Source of the DNA: Agromyces luteolus
GTDB lineage: Bacteria; Actinomycetota; Actinomycetes; Actinomycetales; Microbacteriaceae
Assembly (NCBI RefSeq): GCF_009729855.1
Contig: NZ_WODA01000019.1
Location: 1-44,989 of the forward strand
Length of the DNA stretch: 44,989 bases
Direction of reading: 5' to 3'
A model generated the notes under the pieces. The model was not told where the DNA came from. It was given only the letters and a program-made list of their open reading frames with translations, and made no database searches. Shown here piece by piece: positions 1-9,728 of this stretch; position 1 is the stretch's first letter, and every line of letters starts with the position of its first letter. The translations under genes and the position numbers were made by a program.

Positions 1-1
1 G

Positions 2-421
2 TCGCTGTCGGTGTCGGAGGTCCGGGCGACGCTCGTCGAGCACGGCCTCGACGAGGTCGAGGTCGAGGAGTGGATCGAGCGGTACGCCCGGCTCGGCTAC
101 CTCGACGATCGTCGACTCGCCGAGCAGCTCGTGCACAGCCACGGCGTGCGTCGCGGCCGGGGGAGCGGTGCACTCCTGCACGAGCTCGGTCGTCGCGGGA
201 TCGACGACGAGCTGGCGCGCGAAGCGGTCGACACGCTCGATCCCGACGTCGAGTTCGAGCACGCGCTCCTGATCGCCGAACGCCGCGCACGGCAACTGGC
301 CGGGCTCGATCGGCGCGTCGCCGAGCGTCGCCTGTCTGCCTTCCTCATGCGGCGCGGGTACGGGAGCGAGCTTGTCCGGCGCGCGGTGGCCGTCGCGCTC
401 GACGGCGACGACGCCGAGTGA
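2..421 (+). CDS. recX: RecX regulatory protein, 5' end outside window
   Basis: The reading frame is open from the first bases of the window, so the N-terminus is missing and about 139 C-terminal residues are visible. RecX binds the RecA filament and inhibits its recombinase and coprotease activity in the cytoplasm. The visible part has the helical repeats of the family, including the GYLDD motif (in ARLGYLDDRRLAEQLV), and the Arg-rich helical C-terminus. The stop codon lies 22 bases before miaB. In many Actinobacteria recA-recX precedes miaB, so recA probably lies just upstream. A GTG at position 11 is an internal codon here, not a convincing start, because family homology begins before it. 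Confidence 0.85.
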   Translation, partial: SLSVSEVRATLVEHGLDEVEVEEWIERYARLGYLDDRRLAEQLVHSHGVRRGRGSGALLHELGRRGIDDELAREAVDTLDPDVEFEHALLIAERRARQLAGLDRRVAERRLSAFLMRRGYGSELVRRAVAVALDGDDAE

Positions 422-428
422 CGGATCG

Positions 429-434
429 TAGACT
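429..434 (+). promoter_or_regulatory. -10 box (TAGACT) of miaB
   Basis: TAGACT ends 9 nt before the miaB ATG at 444, and there is no Shine-Dalgarno in between. Transcription would start within a few bases of the start codon, giving a leaderless or nearly leaderless mRNA. No good -35 is visible. Confidence 0.5.
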
Positions 435-443
435 GGTGCGATC

Positions 444-2051
444 ATGAGCACCATTCACGAGGCGATGCCCACGACCGCGGAGCCCGTCGCCGCCGAGACG
501 GCCGCGCCCCGCACCTACGAGGTCCGCACCTTCGGGTGCCAGATGAACGTGCACGACTCCGAGCGCCTCAGCGGTTCGCTCGAGGCGGCCGGCTACGTCC
601 CGGCCGACGGCGCCGAGCCGGACATCGTGGTGATCAACACGTGCGCGGTGCGCGAGAACGCCGACAACAAGCTCTACGGCAACCTCGGCCACCTCGCCGG
701 GGTGAAGCGGCGCCACGCGGGCATGCAGATCGCCGTCGGCGGCTGCCTCGCCCAGAAGGACAAGAACGTCATCCTCGAGAAGGCGCCGTGGGTCGACGTC
801 GTCTTCGGCACGCACAACATGGGATCGCTCCCGAGCCTGCTCGAGAGGGCGCGCCACAACGACGAGGCGCAGCTCGAGATCCTCGACGCGCTCGAGGTGT
901 TCCCCTCGACGCTGCCCACGAAGCGCGACTCGACCTACTCCGGCTGGGTGTCGATCTCGGTCGGCTGCAACAACACGTGCACGTTCTGCATCGTCCCCGC
1001 CCTGCGGGGCAAGGAGAAGGACCGCCGACCGGGCGACGTCCTCGCCGAGGTCCAGGCGCTCGTCGACGACGGCGCCGTCGAGGTGACTCTCCTCGGCCAG
1101 AACGTGAACTCCTACGGCGTCGAGTTCGGCGACCGGCAGGCGTTCGGCAAGCTCCTCCGCGCCGCCGGAGGCATCGACGGGCTCGAGCGCATCCGATTCA
1201 CGAGCCCGCACCCGGCCGCATTCACCGACGACGTCATCGACGCGATGGCCGAGACGCCGAACGTGATGCCACAGCTGCACATGCCGCTGCAGTCGGGTTC
1301 CGACCGCATCCTGAAGGCCATGCGGCGGTCGTACCGGTCCGAGAGGTTCCTCGGCATCCTCGACCGAGTCCGCGCGAAGATCCCGAACGCCGCGATCTCG
1401 ACCGACATCATCGTCGGCTTCCCCGGCGAGACCGAGGAGGACTTCCAGGAGACCCTCCGCGTCGTCGAGGCCGCCCGCTTCGCGTCCGCGTTCACGTTCC
1501 AGTACTCCATCCGCCCGGGCACTCCCGCGGCGACCATGGCCGACCAGGTGCTCAAGGAGGTCGTGCAGGAGCGGTACGAGCGCCTCATCGCCCTCCAGGA
1601 GCGCATCTCGTGGGAGGAGAACCGGAAGCTCGTCGGCACGGCCGTCGAGGTGCTCGTGTCCACGGGCGAGGGCAAGAAGGACGCCGAGACGCACCGCCTG
1701 AGCGGTCGCGCCGAAGACAGCCGCCTCGTGCACTTCGAGGTGCCCGCTGGCTCCGACCTGCCCCGACCCGGCGACGTCGTCTCGGTCGAGATCACGCAGG
1801 CCGCGCCGTTCCACCTGCTCGCCGACTCGATCGACGGCGCGCCGCTGCGCATCCGGCGAACGCGGGCCGGCGACGCGTGGGACCGTGCGCAGGCCGAGAG
1901 CTGCGGTGTGCCGGCCCCGCCGGGCGCCGCGGCATCCGCCGGCGGGCGCGTCTCGCTCGGCCTGCCGTCGCTGCGCGCCGGCGGCGAGCCGCTCACGAGC
2001 CCCGGCGTCGGCACCATGCCGATCTACGACCCCGCCGACGGCCAGCGCTGA
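444..2051 (+). CDS. miaB: tRNA-2-methylthio-N6-dimethylallyladenosine synthase MiaB
   Basis: A radical-SAM methylthiotransferase of 535 aa that converts i6A37 of tRNA to ms2i6A37. The N-terminal UPF0004 domain binds the second 4Fe-4S cluster: the first Cys is C32 in TFGCQMN, with another in NTCAVREN. The radical-SAM CxxxCxxC is C175, C179 and C182 (GCNNTCTFC). A TRAM domain follows at about residues 395-470. After it comes a tail of about 60 residues rich in Ala, Gly and Pro with no recognised domain. The start is the ATG after a TAGACT box; upstream frames offer nothing better. It is followed after one base by miaA, whose product makes its substrate, so the two genes are probably co-transcribed. 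Confidence 0.96.
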   Translation: MSTIHEAMPTTAEPVAAETAAPRTYEVRTFGCQMNVHDSERLSGSLEAAGYVPADGAEPDIVVINTCAVRENADNKLYGNLGHLAGVKRRHAGMQIAVGGCLAQKDKNVILEKAPWVDVVFGTHNMGSLPSLLERARHNDEAQLEILDALEVFPSTLPTKRDSTYSGWVSISVGCNNTCTFCIVPALRGKEKDRRPGDVLAEVQALVDDGAVEVTLLGQNVNSYGVEFGDRQAFGKLLRAAGGIDGLERIRFTSPHPAAFTDDVIDAMAETPNVMPQLHMPLQSGSDRILKAMRRSYRSERFLGILDRVRAKIPNAAISTDIIVGFPGETEEDFQETLRVVEAARFASAFTFQYSIRPGTPAATMADQVLKEVVQERYERLIALQERISWEENRKLVGTAVEVLVSTGEGKKDAETHRLSGRAEDSRLVHFEVPAGSDLPRPGDVVSVEITQAAPFHLLADSIDGAPLRIRRTRAGDAWDRAQAESCGVPAPPGAAASAGGRVSLGLPSLRAGGEPLTSPGVGTMPIYDPADGQR

Positions 2052-2052
2052 C

Positions 2053-2973
2053 GTGACGCTGATCGCGGTCGTCGGCGCCACGGGCACCGGCAAGTCGCGC
2101 TTCGCGCTCGACCTCGCGCACGCGATCGCCGAGCGCGGCGGCCTCGCCGAGGTCGTCAACGCCGACGCCATGCAGCTCTACCGCGGCATGGACATCGGCA
2201 CCGCCAAGCTCGCCGTCGACGAACGCGAGGGCGTCCCGCACCACCTGCTCGACGTGCTCGACGTCACCGACGAGGCATCGGTCGCCGCCTACCAGGCCGA
2301 GGCGAGGCGCGCGGTCGACGACATCGCGGGTCGCGGCGGCGTCGCGCTCCTCACGGGCGGCTCGGGGCTCTACGTCTCGAGCGTCATCCACGACCTGCGC
2401 TTCCCCGGTACGGATGCCGCGATCCGCGCGCGCCTCGAAGCCGAACTCGAGGAGGTCGGGCCGGGCCTCATGCACCGGCGCCTGCGCGAGCTCGACGCCG
2501 AGACGGCCGCGAGCGTGGACCCCCAGAACGGCCGCCGGATCGTCCGTGCGCTCGAGGTCATCGAGCTCACCGGCGAGCCGAAGGCCGCCCGCCTGCCCGA
2601 CGAGCCCGTGCCGTGGCGCCCGCACCGGATCGTGCACCTCCGCGCCGACCGGGCCGAGCTCGTCGCCCGGCTCGACGCCCGCGCTGCGGGCATGTGGGCC
2701 GACGGACTCCTCGACGAGGTGCGCGGGCTCATCCCGAAGGGTCTCGAGCGCGGCGTGACCGCTCGCAAGGCGATCGGCTACGCGCAGGCGCTCGCCCAGG
2801 TGCACGGGCGGATGGCCGAGGCCGACGCGATCGCGGAGACGCAGGCGCTGACCCGGACGTACGCCCGGCGGCAGGTCGGCTGGTTCAAGCGGTACGCCGC
2901 GGCATCCGTCGTCGATGCCGGCGACGCGGCCGCCGTCGCCGCCGAGCTGGCACGGCAGGCGGGCGTCATCTGA
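2053..2973 (+). CDS. miaA: tRNA dimethylallyltransferase MiaA
   Basis: Transfers a dimethylallyl group to A37 of tRNAs reading UNN codons, the step before MiaB. The 306-aa product begins with a P-loop, GATGTGKS at residues 8-15, followed by the conserved [17 protein letters not shown] segment that binds the tRNA and prenyl substrates, and it ends in the expected helical region ([14 protein letters not shown]). The GTG at 2053 is chosen because it lies two residues before the beta strand leading into the P-loop. Only one base separates it from the miaB stop, so it depends on the miaB transcript or on coupled translation. Length and motifs are normal for the family. Confidence 0.95.
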   Translation: MTLIAVVGATGTGKSRFALDLAHAIAERGGLAEVVNADAMQLYRGMDIGTAKLAVDEREGVPHHLLDVLDVTDEASVAAYQAEARRAVDDIAGRGGVALLTGGSGLYVSSVIHDLRFPGTDAAIRARLEAELEEVGPGLMHRRLRELDAETAASVDPQNGRRIVRALEVIELTGEPKAARLPDEPVPWRPHRIVHLRADRAELVARLDARAAGMWADGLLDEVRGLIPKGLERGVTARKAIGYAQALAQVHGRMAEADAIAETQALTRTYARRQVGWFKRYAAASVVDAGDAAAVAAELARQAGVI

Positions 2974-2989
2974 GGGGTTCCGCGCTCCC

Positions 2990-2995
2990 TAGACT
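2990..2995 (+). promoter_or_regulatory. -10 box (TAGACT) of dapF
   Basis: TAGACT with a 6-nt spacer to the dapF ATG at 3002 and no Shine-Dalgarno. The 12-base string TAGACTGGTGCG is identical to the one upstream of miaB. This predicts a leaderless dapF mRNA. Confidence 0.55.
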
Positions 2996-3001
2996 GGTGC
3001 G

Positions 3002-3883
3002 ATGGCGTTCGATCTGCGCTTCACCAAGGGCCAGGGCACGGGCAACGACTTCGTGCTGTTCAGCGACCCGGAGGGCGAGCACGAGCTCTCGCCCACGCAG
3101 ATCGCAGCCGTGTGCGACCGCCGCTTCGGCGTCGGCGCCGACGGCGTCATCCGGGCCGTCCGCTCGGAGCGGCTGGCCGACGGCGCCGGAGCGCTCGCGG
3201 AGGACCCGGAGGCGACGTGGTTCATGGACTACTGGAACGCCGACGGCAGCCTGTCGGAGATGTGCGGCAACGGCATCCGCGTCTACGTGCGCTACCTCAT
3301 CGACCAGGGCCACCTCGCGCCGGACGGCGACGAGTGGATCGCGATCGGCACGCGCGCGGGGGTCCGACGTGTCCGCGTGACCGGGGCGGGCTTCGAGGCC
3401 GACCTCGGCGTGTGGCGCCTCGACGGCGGGGAGCCGCTCGTGCGCGCGAAGAACCTGCCCGTGGCTCGCCCCGGGCTCGGCATCGACGTCGGCAACCCGC
3501 ACGTCGTGGTGGCGCTCGCCGACGACGACGAGCTCGACGGGCTCGACCTGACCTACCTGCCGATCCTCGAGCCGGAGCCGCAGGCCGGCGCGAACGTCGA
3601 GTTCGTGGTGCCCGCCGAGCCGCTCGTCGAGAACGGACGCGGACGGATCCGCATGCGCGTGCACGAGCGGGGCTCGGGGGAGACGCTCTCGTGCGGCACC
3701 GGAGCGGTCGCCGCGGCCCTCGCCGTCCGGTACTGGGCCGGGGAGCACGCTCCAGACACGTGGGTCGTCCAGGTCCCGGGCGGCGCGCTCGGCGTGCGGA
3801 TGGAGTCGCGGCCCGACGGGGAGCACGTACTGCTCTCCGGGCCCGGCGAACTCGTCTTCGACGGCGTGCTCGCGCTGGCCTGA
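3002..3883 (+). CDS. dapF: Diaminopimelate epimerase DapF
   Basis: Interconverts LL- and meso-diaminopimelate for lysine and peptidoglycan synthesis, without a cofactor, using two cysteines as acid and base. The 293-aa product has both catalytic sites: C88 in EMCGNGIR and C231 in LSCGTGA, one in each half of the pseudo-symmetric fold. The N-terminal [11 protein letters not shown] substrate loop is present. The gene follows miaA after 28 bases, but it has its own TAGACT box six bases before the ATG. Its stop codon is part of a hairpin shared with the convergent methyltransferase gene. The miaA-dapF-hflX order is conserved in Actinobacteria. Confidence 0.96.
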   Translation: MAFDLRFTKGQGTGNDFVLFSDPEGEHELSPTQIAAVCDRRFGVGADGVIRAVRSERLADGAGALAEDPEATWFMDYWNADGSLSEMCGNGIRVYVRYLIDQGHLAPDGDEWIAIGTRAGVRRVRVTGAGFEADLGVWRLDGGEPLVRAKNLPVARPGLGIDVGNPHVVVALADDDELDGLDLTYLPILEPEPQAGANVEFVVPAEPLVENGRGRIRMRVHERGSGETLSCGTGAVAAALAVRYWAGEHAPDTWVVQVPGGALGVRMESRPDGEHVLLSGPGELVFDGVLALA

Positions 3884-3909
3884 GTCGGTCGTTCCGACGC
3901 GGGTCAGGC
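3878..3909. terminator. Bidirectional terminator between dapF and the methyltransferase gene
   Basis: The outer arms GCCTGA (3878-3883) and TCAGGC (3904-3909) pair perfectly and contain the stop codons of the two converging genes. The inner arms GTCGG (3884-3888) and CCGAC (3894-3898) pair around a 5-nt loop. There is no U-tract. Confidence 0.6.
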
Positions 3910-4515
3910 GTCGCGCGTCACGGCGAGGACGCGGAAGCCCTTCGACGTGGCCGCGCGCTCGACGGTCCATCCGGCGCCGAACTCCTCGGCGATCCAGCGC
4001 TGCAGCGAGTCGGAGCCGAGGTTCTTCTGCACGACGAGCCATGCGGTGCCGCCGGTCTCGAGCCGAGGCACCCACCGACGCAGCACCGCGTGCAACTCGG
4101 CCTTGCCGATCCGGATCGGCGGATTGGACCAGATCGTCGAGAATCGCACGTCGTCGGGAACATCGTCGGGCATCGCGGCGTTGACGTTGACGAGCCGGAG
4201 GCGGGACGCGTTGCCGCGGACGAGGTCGAGCGCACGCTCGTTCACGTCGACCGCCCAGACCGTGGCCTCCGGCGACTGCAGTCCGAGCGTCAGCGCGATC
4301 GGGCCCCAGCCCGCGCCGAGGTCGAGCAGGTGACCGGAGGTCGGTGCCGCGGGGACCTCGTCGAGCAGCACGCGCGTGCCGAGGTCGACGTGGTCCGGGC
4401 TGAAGACGCCGCCCGCGGTCTGCACCTCGAGGTCGCGGCCGGCGAGCCGCACCGGAACGGTCCGGAGCGCCGCCCGATCGGCGGGCTTGGACGAGAAGTA
4501 GTGCTCCTGCGGCAT
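3904..4515 (-). CDS. Class I SAM methyltransferase, RsmC/RlmG-like
   Basis: A 203-aa single-domain methyltransferase. The SAM-binding motif I is LLDLGAGWGPIAL, with an acidic residue after strand 2 (WAVDVNERAL). The catalytic motif IV is SNPPIRIGK, the N-P-P-[FYWI] type of N6-adenine and exocyclic guanine methyltransferases. This matches the C-terminal domain of RsmC (16S m2G1207) and RlmG; the N-terminal pseudo-domain of those enzymes is absent, as in many actinobacterial homologues. The likely substrate is rRNA, but this is inferred from the family. The start ATG lies 7 nt after a TAGGTT box on the minus strand. The gene converges on dapF and diverges from hflX. Confidence 0.85.
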   Translation of the reverse strand: MPQEHYFSSKPADRAALRTVPVRLAGRDLEVQTAGGVFSPDHVDLGTRVLLDEVPAAPTSGHLLDLGAGWGPIALTLGLQSPEATVWAVDVNERALDLVRGNASRLRLVNVNAAMPDDVPDDVRFSTIWSNPPIRIGKAELHAVLRRWVPRLETGGTAWLVVQKNLGSDSLQRWIAEEFGAGWTVERAATSKGFRVLAVTRDA

Positions 4516-4522
4516 ACGGGGA

Positions 4523-4528
4523 AACCTA
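4523..4528 (-). promoter_or_regulatory. -10 box (TAGGTT, minus strand) of the methyltransferase gene
   Basis: Read on the minus strand, TAGGTT lies 7 nt before the ATG at 4515 and no Shine-Dalgarno is present. The box occupies the position expected for the -35 of the divergent hflX promoter. Confidence 0.5.
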
Positions 4529-4545
4529 TCGCAGGCGAACGGAAG

Positions 4546-4551
4546 TAGGCT
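4546..4551 (+). promoter_or_regulatory. -10 box (TAGGCT) of hflX
   Basis: TAGGCT with a 7-nt spacer to the hflX ATG at 4559. No Shine-Dalgarno fits between them, which predicts a leaderless mRNA. Confidence 0.5.
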
Positions 4552-4558
4552 GGACAGG

Positions 4559-6085
4559 ATGAACGACGCGGCACCCGAGACCCACGACGACGCGGTCGAG
4601 CGCGTGCTGCGCAGCGCCGACGCTCGAGCGGGCGTGTCCCGATTCGGGGCGTCCGACGCCTCGTCGATCCAGCGCGCCGGCCTCGCCGATCGCGACGGCG
4701 ACGGGTTCGACGGCGAGCAGTACGACCGCGAGGCGAGGGCGGCGCTCCGCCGCGTGAGCGGTCTCTCGACCGAGCTCGAGGACGTCACCGAGGTCGAGTA
4801 CCGGCAGCTGCGGCTCGAGAACGTCGTGCTCATCGGCGTGTACCCGCAGGGCTCGCTGGAGGACGCCGAGAACTCGCTCCGCGAACTCGCCGCCCTCGCC
4901 GAGACGGCGGGTGCGCGCGTGCTCGACGGCGTCCTGCAGCGGCGCCCGCATCCCGACCCCAGCACGTACCTCGGCCGCGGCAAGACCGAGGAGCTCCGGC
5001 ACGTGGTCGCCGCGCTGGGCGCGGACACGGTCGTCGCCGACACCGAACTCGCTCCGAGCCAGCGGCGAGCGCTGGAGGATGCCGTCAAGGTCAAGGTCAT
5101 CGACCGCACCGCCGTGATCCTCGACATCTTCAGCCAGCACGCGAAGAGCCGCGAGGGCAAGGCGCAGGTCGAGCTCGCGCAGCTCGAGTACCTCCTTCCG
5201 CGCCTGCGCGGGTGGGGTGAGTCGATGTCCCGCCAGGCCGGTGGCCAGGTGGGCGGCGCGGGCGCCGGCATGGGCTCGCGCGGTCCCGGTGAGACCAAGA
5301 TCGAGCTCGACCGGCGCCGCATCCACTCGCGCATGGCGAAGCTCCGTCGCCAGATCGTCGGCATGAAGCCCGCGCGCGACGCCAAGCGCGCCAACCGCAA
5401 GCGCAACGCCGTGCCGTCGGTCGCGATCGCGGGCTACACCAACGCCGGAAAGTCGAGCCTGCTGAACCGCATCACCGGGGCGGGCGTTCTCGTCGAGAAC
5501 GCGCTGTTCGCCACCCTCGACGCGACCGTGCGGCGCAACACGACCGCCGATGGGCGCGTCTACACGATCGCCGACACCGTCGGCTTCGTGCGCAACCTCC
5601 CGCACCAGCTCGTCGAGGCGTTCCGCTCGACGCTCGAGGAGGTCGGCGACGCCGACCTGATCGTGCACGTCGTCGACGCCGCGCACCCCGACCCCGCCCA
5701 GCAGATCGCGACCGTGCGCGACGTCATCGGCGAAGTCGGAGCGCGCGACATCCCCGAGCTCGTCGTCTTCAACAAGGCCGACCTCGTCACGCCCGAGGAT
5801 CGCCTGGTCCTGCAGGGACTCGAGCCGAACGCCGTGTTCACCTCCGCGCGCACCGGCGAGGGCGTCGCCGAGGTGCTCGCCGCGATCGGGCGCATGCTGC
5901 CCGACCCCGCCGTCGAGGTCGACCTCCTGGTTCCCTACGACCGCGGCGACGTCGTCTCGGCGCTGCACGAGGGCGGTCGGGTGCTCTCGACGGACTACGT
6001 CGAGGACGGCACGCGCATCCGTGCGCTCGCGTCGCCCGAGCAGGCTGCGCAGCTCGAGGAGTTCCGCGCCGCGGCGCTGGCGTAG
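4559..6085 (+). CDS. hflX: Ribosome-associated GTPase HflX
   Basis: HflX is a GTPase that binds the 50S subunit, splits stalled or heat-damaged 70S ribosomes and aids recovery from stress and some antibiotics. The 508-aa product has the N-terminal HflX domain with the glycine-rich segment [15 protein letters not shown], then a coiled stretch and the G domain. G1 is GYTNAGKS at residues 292-299, G3 is DTVGF and G4 is NKAD. An N-terminal extension of about 70 residues, rich in Asp, Glu and Arg, precedes the core domain and is common in actinobacterial homologues. The start is the ATG seven bases after TAGGCT. Confidence 0.95.
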   Translation: MNDAAPETHDDAVERVLRSADARAGVSRFGASDASSIQRAGLADRDGDGFDGEQYDREARAALRRVSGLSTELEDVTEVEYRQLRLENVVLIGVYPQGSLEDAENSLRELAALAETAGARVLDGVLQRRPHPDPSTYLGRGKTEELRHVVAALGADTVVADTELAPSQRRALEDAVKVKVIDRTAVILDIFSQHAKSREGKAQVELAQLEYLLPRLRGWGESMSRQAGGQVGGAGAGMGSRGPGETKIELDRRRIHSRMAKLRRQIVGMKPARDAKRANRKRNAVPSVAIAGYTNAGKSSLLNRITGAGVLVENALFATLDATVRRNTTADGRVYTIADTVGFVRNLPHQLVEAFRSTLEEVGDADLIVHVVDAAHPDPAQQIATVRDVIGEVGARDIPELVVFNKADLVTPEDRLVLQGLEPNAVFTSARTGEGVAEVLAAIGRMLPDPAVEVDLLVPYDRGDVVSALHEGGRVLSTDYVEDGTRIRALASPEQAAQLEEFRAAALA

Positions 6086-6088
6086 CAT

Positions 6089-6122
6089 CCGCTCGAGTCA
6101 CTCGTCGTAACAACGGGAGCGG
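6089..6122 (+). terminator. Possible weak terminator after hflX
   Basis: CCGCTC (6089-6094) can pair with GAGCGG (6117-6122), with one flanking T-A pair, across a 22-nt loop. There is no U-tract. The rest of the 213-base gap up to metF is GC-rich. I see no riboswitch I can name and no credible small gene in it. Confidence 0.25.
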
Positions 6123-6298
6123 ACGCCGTGGACCCGGCGTATCGTCGCACCTGATCGTGGCGAGCGGCCGGATGCCGCCCGCCTGGAGCGACCGCCGAGC
6201 CCGGCACCCGCCCGCGAGACCCACCTGCCGTTCCGGCCGGTCGGGCGCGGCGTGCCGTGCACTCGACCTCCCCGGAACTGCTCGCCACCTGGAGCGAC

Positions 6299-7291
6299 AT
6301 GACCGGAACCGAGCCCGACGGCGCCGCCGCCCGGCCGCGCGTGCCGATCTCGTTCGAGCTGTTCCCGCCACGCACGGATGCGGCGGCGATCGCGCTCGGC
6401 CGCACCATCGACCGCCTGGCGGAGGTCGACCCGGCGTTCATCTCGGTGACGTTCGGCGCCGGCGGGTCGAGCCGCGACCGGTCGCTGACCGTGCTCCGGT
6501 ACATGCTCGAGCACACGAGCGTCGAACCCATGGCGCACCTCACGTGCGTCGGCTCGAGCCACGCCGAGGCGAACCGGCTCGTGCGCGAGTTCCTCGACGC
6601 TGGCATCACGAGCTTCCTGGCGCTGCGCGGCGATCCGCCGGTGGGAGCCGCCGACGCGGAGGACGCGATCGGCGACCTGCACAGTGCCGCCGAGCTCGTG
6701 CAGCTCATCCACCGGGTCCAGGAGGAGCGGGAGCCCTTCGGGCAGTCGCGCATTCCCGGCATGCCGGGCGTGACCGCCATCCGCGAACGTCCGCGGCCGG
6801 AGCGAGTCGCCGTGGCGGCGTTCCCGACGGGACACCCGCGCTCGCGCGGGTCGAACCAGGACGTCGACGTGCTGCTCGCGAAGGAGGTCGCGGGCGCGAA
6901 CCTCGCGATCACGCAGCTGTTCTGGCACGCCGACGACTACCTGGCGTTCGTGCAGCGCGCCCGCGCGGGCGGCGTGACGATCCCGATCCTGCCGGGCATC
7001 ATGCCCGTCACGACGCCCGGCCGGCTCGCACGCCTCGAGCAGCTCACGGGCGTCCCGGCGCCCGCGGAGCTCTCGATCGACCTCGAGATCGAGCCCGACG
7101 CCGACGCCCAGTTCGAGCTCGGCGTCGACTACGCCGCGCGGCTCGCCGCCGAGGTGCTCGCCGGCGGCGCGCCCGGACTCCACCTGTACACCTTCAACCG
7201 TCACGAGGCCGTGCTCGCCGTGCTGGACCGGCTCGGCCTCGCCAACGCCCCCGCCCATGCGGGCACCGAGAGGAACACGAGAGAACGATGA
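6299..7291 (+). CDS. metF: 5,10-methylenetetrahydrofolate reductase MetF
   Basis: Flavin enzyme that reduces methylene-THF to methyl-THF, the methyl donor for methionine synthesis. The 330-aa (beta/alpha)8 protein has the family landmarks: SFELFPPRT near the N-terminus with the catalytic Glu, [19 protein letters not shown], and the FAD/folate region ending in GLHLYTFNR. The ATG at 6299 is preferred over an in-frame GTG at 6257: a GGAG lies four bases upstream and homology begins shortly after. The stop overlaps the metE start (ATGA), so methyl-THF production is tied directly to its consumer, MetE. Confidence 0.93.
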   Translation: MTGTEPDGAAARPRVPISFELFPPRTDAAAIALGRTIDRLAEVDPAFISVTFGAGGSSRDRSLTVLRYMLEHTSVEPMAHLTCVGSSHAEANRLVREFLDAGITSFLALRGDPPVGAADAEDAIGDLHSAAELVQLIHRVQEEREPFGQSRIPGMPGVTAIRERPRPERVAVAAFPTGHPRSRGSNQDVDVLLAKEVAGANLAITQLFWHADDYLAFVQRARAGGVTIPILPGIMPVTTPGRLARLEQLTGVPAPAELSIDLEIEPDADAQFELGVDYAARLAAEVLAGGAPGLHLYTFNRHEAVLAVLDRLGLANAPAHAGTERNTRER

Positions 7292-9627
7292 CCGCACCCG
7301 CCTTCCCCACCGGAACGATCCTCGGCTACCCGCGCATCGGGCGCCGCCGCGAGCTCAAGCACGCCGTCGAGGCGTTCTGGGCCGGCCGGATCGACGCCGC
7401 CGAGCTCGAGCGCACGGCGGCGGACCTCCGCGCCGCGACGCGCGAGCGCCTGGCCTCGCTCGGCCTCGGCCGCACCGACTCGGCCATCCCCGAGTCGTTC
7501 TCGTACTACGACCAGGTGCTCGACGCCGCGGTCGCGGTCGGCGCGATCCCGACGCGCTTCGAGCGCCTGCTCGACGCCGACGGACGCCTCGACCTCGCCG
7601 GCACCTTCACGGTGGCGCGCGGCGAGGGCGCGGACGCCCCGCTCGAGATGACGAAGTGGTTCGACTCGAACTACCACTACCTCGTGCCCGAGATCGGCCC
7701 CGACACCGCGTTCGCCGCGCACGCCGACGCCCTCGTCGCGCAGGTGCGCGAGGCTCGCGAGGCCGGGTTCGTCACGCGACCGGTGCTCGTCGGCCCGATC
7801 ACGTTCCTGCTGCTGGCGAAGGCGGCGGATGGCGCGCCCGCGGGGTTCCGTCCGCTCGACCGCCTCGCCGACCTCGTGCCGGTCTACCGCACGCTCCTCG
7901 CCGAGCTCGCCGACGCGGGCGCCGAGTGGGTGCAGCTCGACGAGCCGGGCCTCGTGAGCGAGAGCCTCGACGAGCCGCGCGACCGCGTGCTCGAGGCCGT
8001 CGCCGAGGCGTACGACGCGCTCGGCGCGGCCGACGCGCGCCCGGCGATCTTCGTCGCCGCACCCTATGGCGACCTCGCGGAGGCGCTGCCGGCGCTCGCG
8101 GCCGCCCCGGTCGAGGCGATCGGCCTCGACCTGGTCCGCGGCGACCTGCCCGAGCAGCTCGACCCCGTGACCGAGGAAGCCCTCGCCGCGAAGACGCTCG
8201 TCGCGGGCGTCGTCGACGGCCACAACATCTGGCGCGGCGACCTCGAGCACGCCTTGGCACGGGCCGAGGCGCTCCGCTCGTTCTCGGGCTCGGTGGCTGT
8301 GTCGACCTCGACGTCGCTCCTGCACGTCCCCCACGACGTCGACGAGGAGACCGCCCTCGACCCGCGGCTCGTGAGCTGGCTCGCGTTCGCCGACCAGAAG
8401 GCCGCGCAGGTCGCGGCGCTCGCGCGCGGTCTCGCCGAGGGCCGCGACGCCATCGCGGCCGACCTCGACGCGGCATCCGACGCCCTGGCCGATCGCGCGG
8501 CCGCGCCGGGCGTGCGCGTGCCCGCCGTGCGCGACCGCCTCGCCGCGCTCGACGCCGCCGCGTTCACGCGCGCCGCGTACGACGATCGCGTCGCCGCGCA
8601 GGAGGACCTCGCGCTGCCGGCGCTGCCCACCACGACGATCGGGTCGTTCCCGCAGACGGCCGACATCCGCCGCGCCCGAGCCCGCCTGGTGAAGGGCGAG
8701 CTGACGGATGCCGCGTACCGCGAGCTCATGCGCGAGGAGATCGCCCGGGTCATCCGCCTGCAGGAGGACCTCGGCCTCGACGTGCTCGTGCACGGCGAGC
8801 CCGAGCGCAACGACATGGTGCAGTACTTCGCCGAACTGCTCGACGGTTTCGCGGTCACGCAGCACGGCTGGGTGCAGTCGTACGGGTCGCGCTGCACGCG
8901 CCCGTCGATCCTGTGGGGCGACGTCTCGCGGCCGGCGCCCATGACCGTCGAGTGGTCGGCGTACGCGCAGTCGCTGTCGGAGAAGCCGGTCAAGGGCATG
9001 CTCACCGGACCCGTCACGATCCTCGCCTGGTCGTTCGTGCGCGACGACCAGCCGCTCGGCGACACCGCCCGCCAGGTCGCGCTCGCGCTGCGCGACGAGA
9101 TCGGCGATCTCGAGGGGGCGGGCATCCGCGTCATCCAGGTCGACGAGCCCGCGCTGCGGGAGCTCCTGCCGCTGAAGCGGGCCGACCAGCCGGCGTACCT
9201 CGACTGGTCGGTCGGCTCCTTCCGCCTCGCCACGGGCGGCGCGGCGCCGGCGACGCAGGTGCACACGCACCTCTGCTACTCGGAGTTCGGCGTCGTGATC
9301 GACGCGATCCGCGAGCTCGACGCCGACGTCACCTCGATCGAGGCGGCGCGCAGCCGCATGGAGGTCGTGGGCGACCTGGCCGCCAGCGGGTTCGACCACG
9401 GCGTGGGCCCGGGCGTCTACGACATCCACTCGCCGCGCGTGCCGAGCGTCGACGAGGTACGTTCGCTCCTCGAGCGCGCGGTCGACGGCGTGCCCGCCGG
9501 ACGGCTCTGGGTCAACCCCGACTGCGGCCTGAAGACGCGCGGCTACGACGAGACGGTCGCGTCGCTCGCGAACATCGTCGAGGCCACGCGCTCGGTGCGC
9601 GAGGGGGTCGCGGTGGCGACGGCCTGA
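7288..9627 (+). CDS. metE: Cobalamin-independent methionine synthase MetE
   Basis: Transfers the methyl group of methyl-THF-polyglutamate to homocysteine in the cytoplasm. The 779-aa product has both (beta/alpha)8 halves. The zinc ligands are in place: H661 and C663 (HTHLCYSEF), E685 and C746 ([11 protein letters not shown]), each offset by 20 from the E. coli residues H641, C643, E665 and C726. The N-terminal domain starts with the conserved [13 protein letters not shown]. The start ATG overlaps the metF stop by four bases, indicating translational coupling. Expression is often repressed by B12 or methionine through a leader RNA; I recognise no such leader here. Confidence 0.96.
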   Translation: MTAPAFPTGTILGYPRIGRRRELKHAVEAFWAGRIDAAELERTAADLRAATRERLASLGLGRTDSAIPESFSYYDQVLDAAVAVGAIPTRFERLLDADGRLDLAGTFTVARGEGADAPLEMTKWFDSNYHYLVPEIGPDTAFAAHADALVAQVREAREAGFVTRPVLVGPITFLLLAKAADGAPAGFRPLDRLADLVPVYRTLLAELADAGAEWVQLDEPGLVSESLDEPRDRVLEAVAEAYDALGAADARPAIFVAAPYGDLAEALPALAAAPVEAIGLDLVRGDLPEQLDPVTEEALAAKTLVAGVVDGHNIWRGDLEHALARAEALRSFSGSVAVSTSTSLLHVPHDVDEETALDPRLVSWLAFADQKAAQVAALARGLAEGRDAIAADLDAASDALADRAAAPGVRVPAVRDRLAALDAAAFTRAAYDDRVAAQEDLALPALPTTTIGSFPQTADIRRARARLVKGELTDAAYRELMREEIARVIRLQEDLGLDVLVHGEPERNDMVQYFAELLDGFAVTQHGWVQSYGSRCTRPSILWGDVSRPAPMTVEWSAYAQSLSEKPVKGMLTGPVTILAWSFVRDDQPLGDTARQVALALRDEIGDLEGAGIRVIQVDEPALRELLPLKRADQPAYLDWSVGSFRLATGGAAPATQVHTHLCYSEFGVVIDAIRELDADVTSIEAARSRMEVVGDLAASGFDHGVGPGVYDIHSPRVPSVDEVRSLLERAVDGVPAGRLWVNPDCGLKTRGYDETVASLANIVEATRSVREGVAVATA

Positions 9628-9638
9628 CGGCGGTGATC

Positions 9639-9679
9639 GAGGGCGGATGCCGCGGGGCGGGCCCGCTCCATCCGCCCTC
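9639..9679 (+). terminator. Terminator of metE
   Basis: A perfect 11-bp stem: GAGGGCGGATG (9639-9649) pairs with CATCCGCCCTC (9669-9679). The loop contains the further palindrome GCGGGCCCGC. No U-tract follows. It lies between the convergent metE and lexA. Confidence 0.7.
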
Positions 9680-9702
9680 CGTCGTCGGCGCCGATGTCGA
9701 TG

Positions 9703-9719
9703 CCCGCGCACCGCGCGGG
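9703..9719 (-). terminator. Hairpin at the 3' end of lexA
   Basis: CCCGCG (9703-9708) and CGCGGG (9714-9719) pair around a 5-nt loop, ten bases beyond the lexA stop codon. It probably terminates lexA on the minus strand. Confidence 0.5.
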
Positions 9720-9728
9720 TGATCCGGA

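Noticed and set aside
6086..6298. Possible riboswitch (SAM or cobalamin) before metF
   Set aside because: I could not find the conserved core of any class I know in this GC-rich gap. A covariance-model search would decide; nothing is claimed.
6257..6298. Upstream GTG start for metF
   Set aside because: It adds 14 residues without homology, while GGAG sits before the ATG at 6299.
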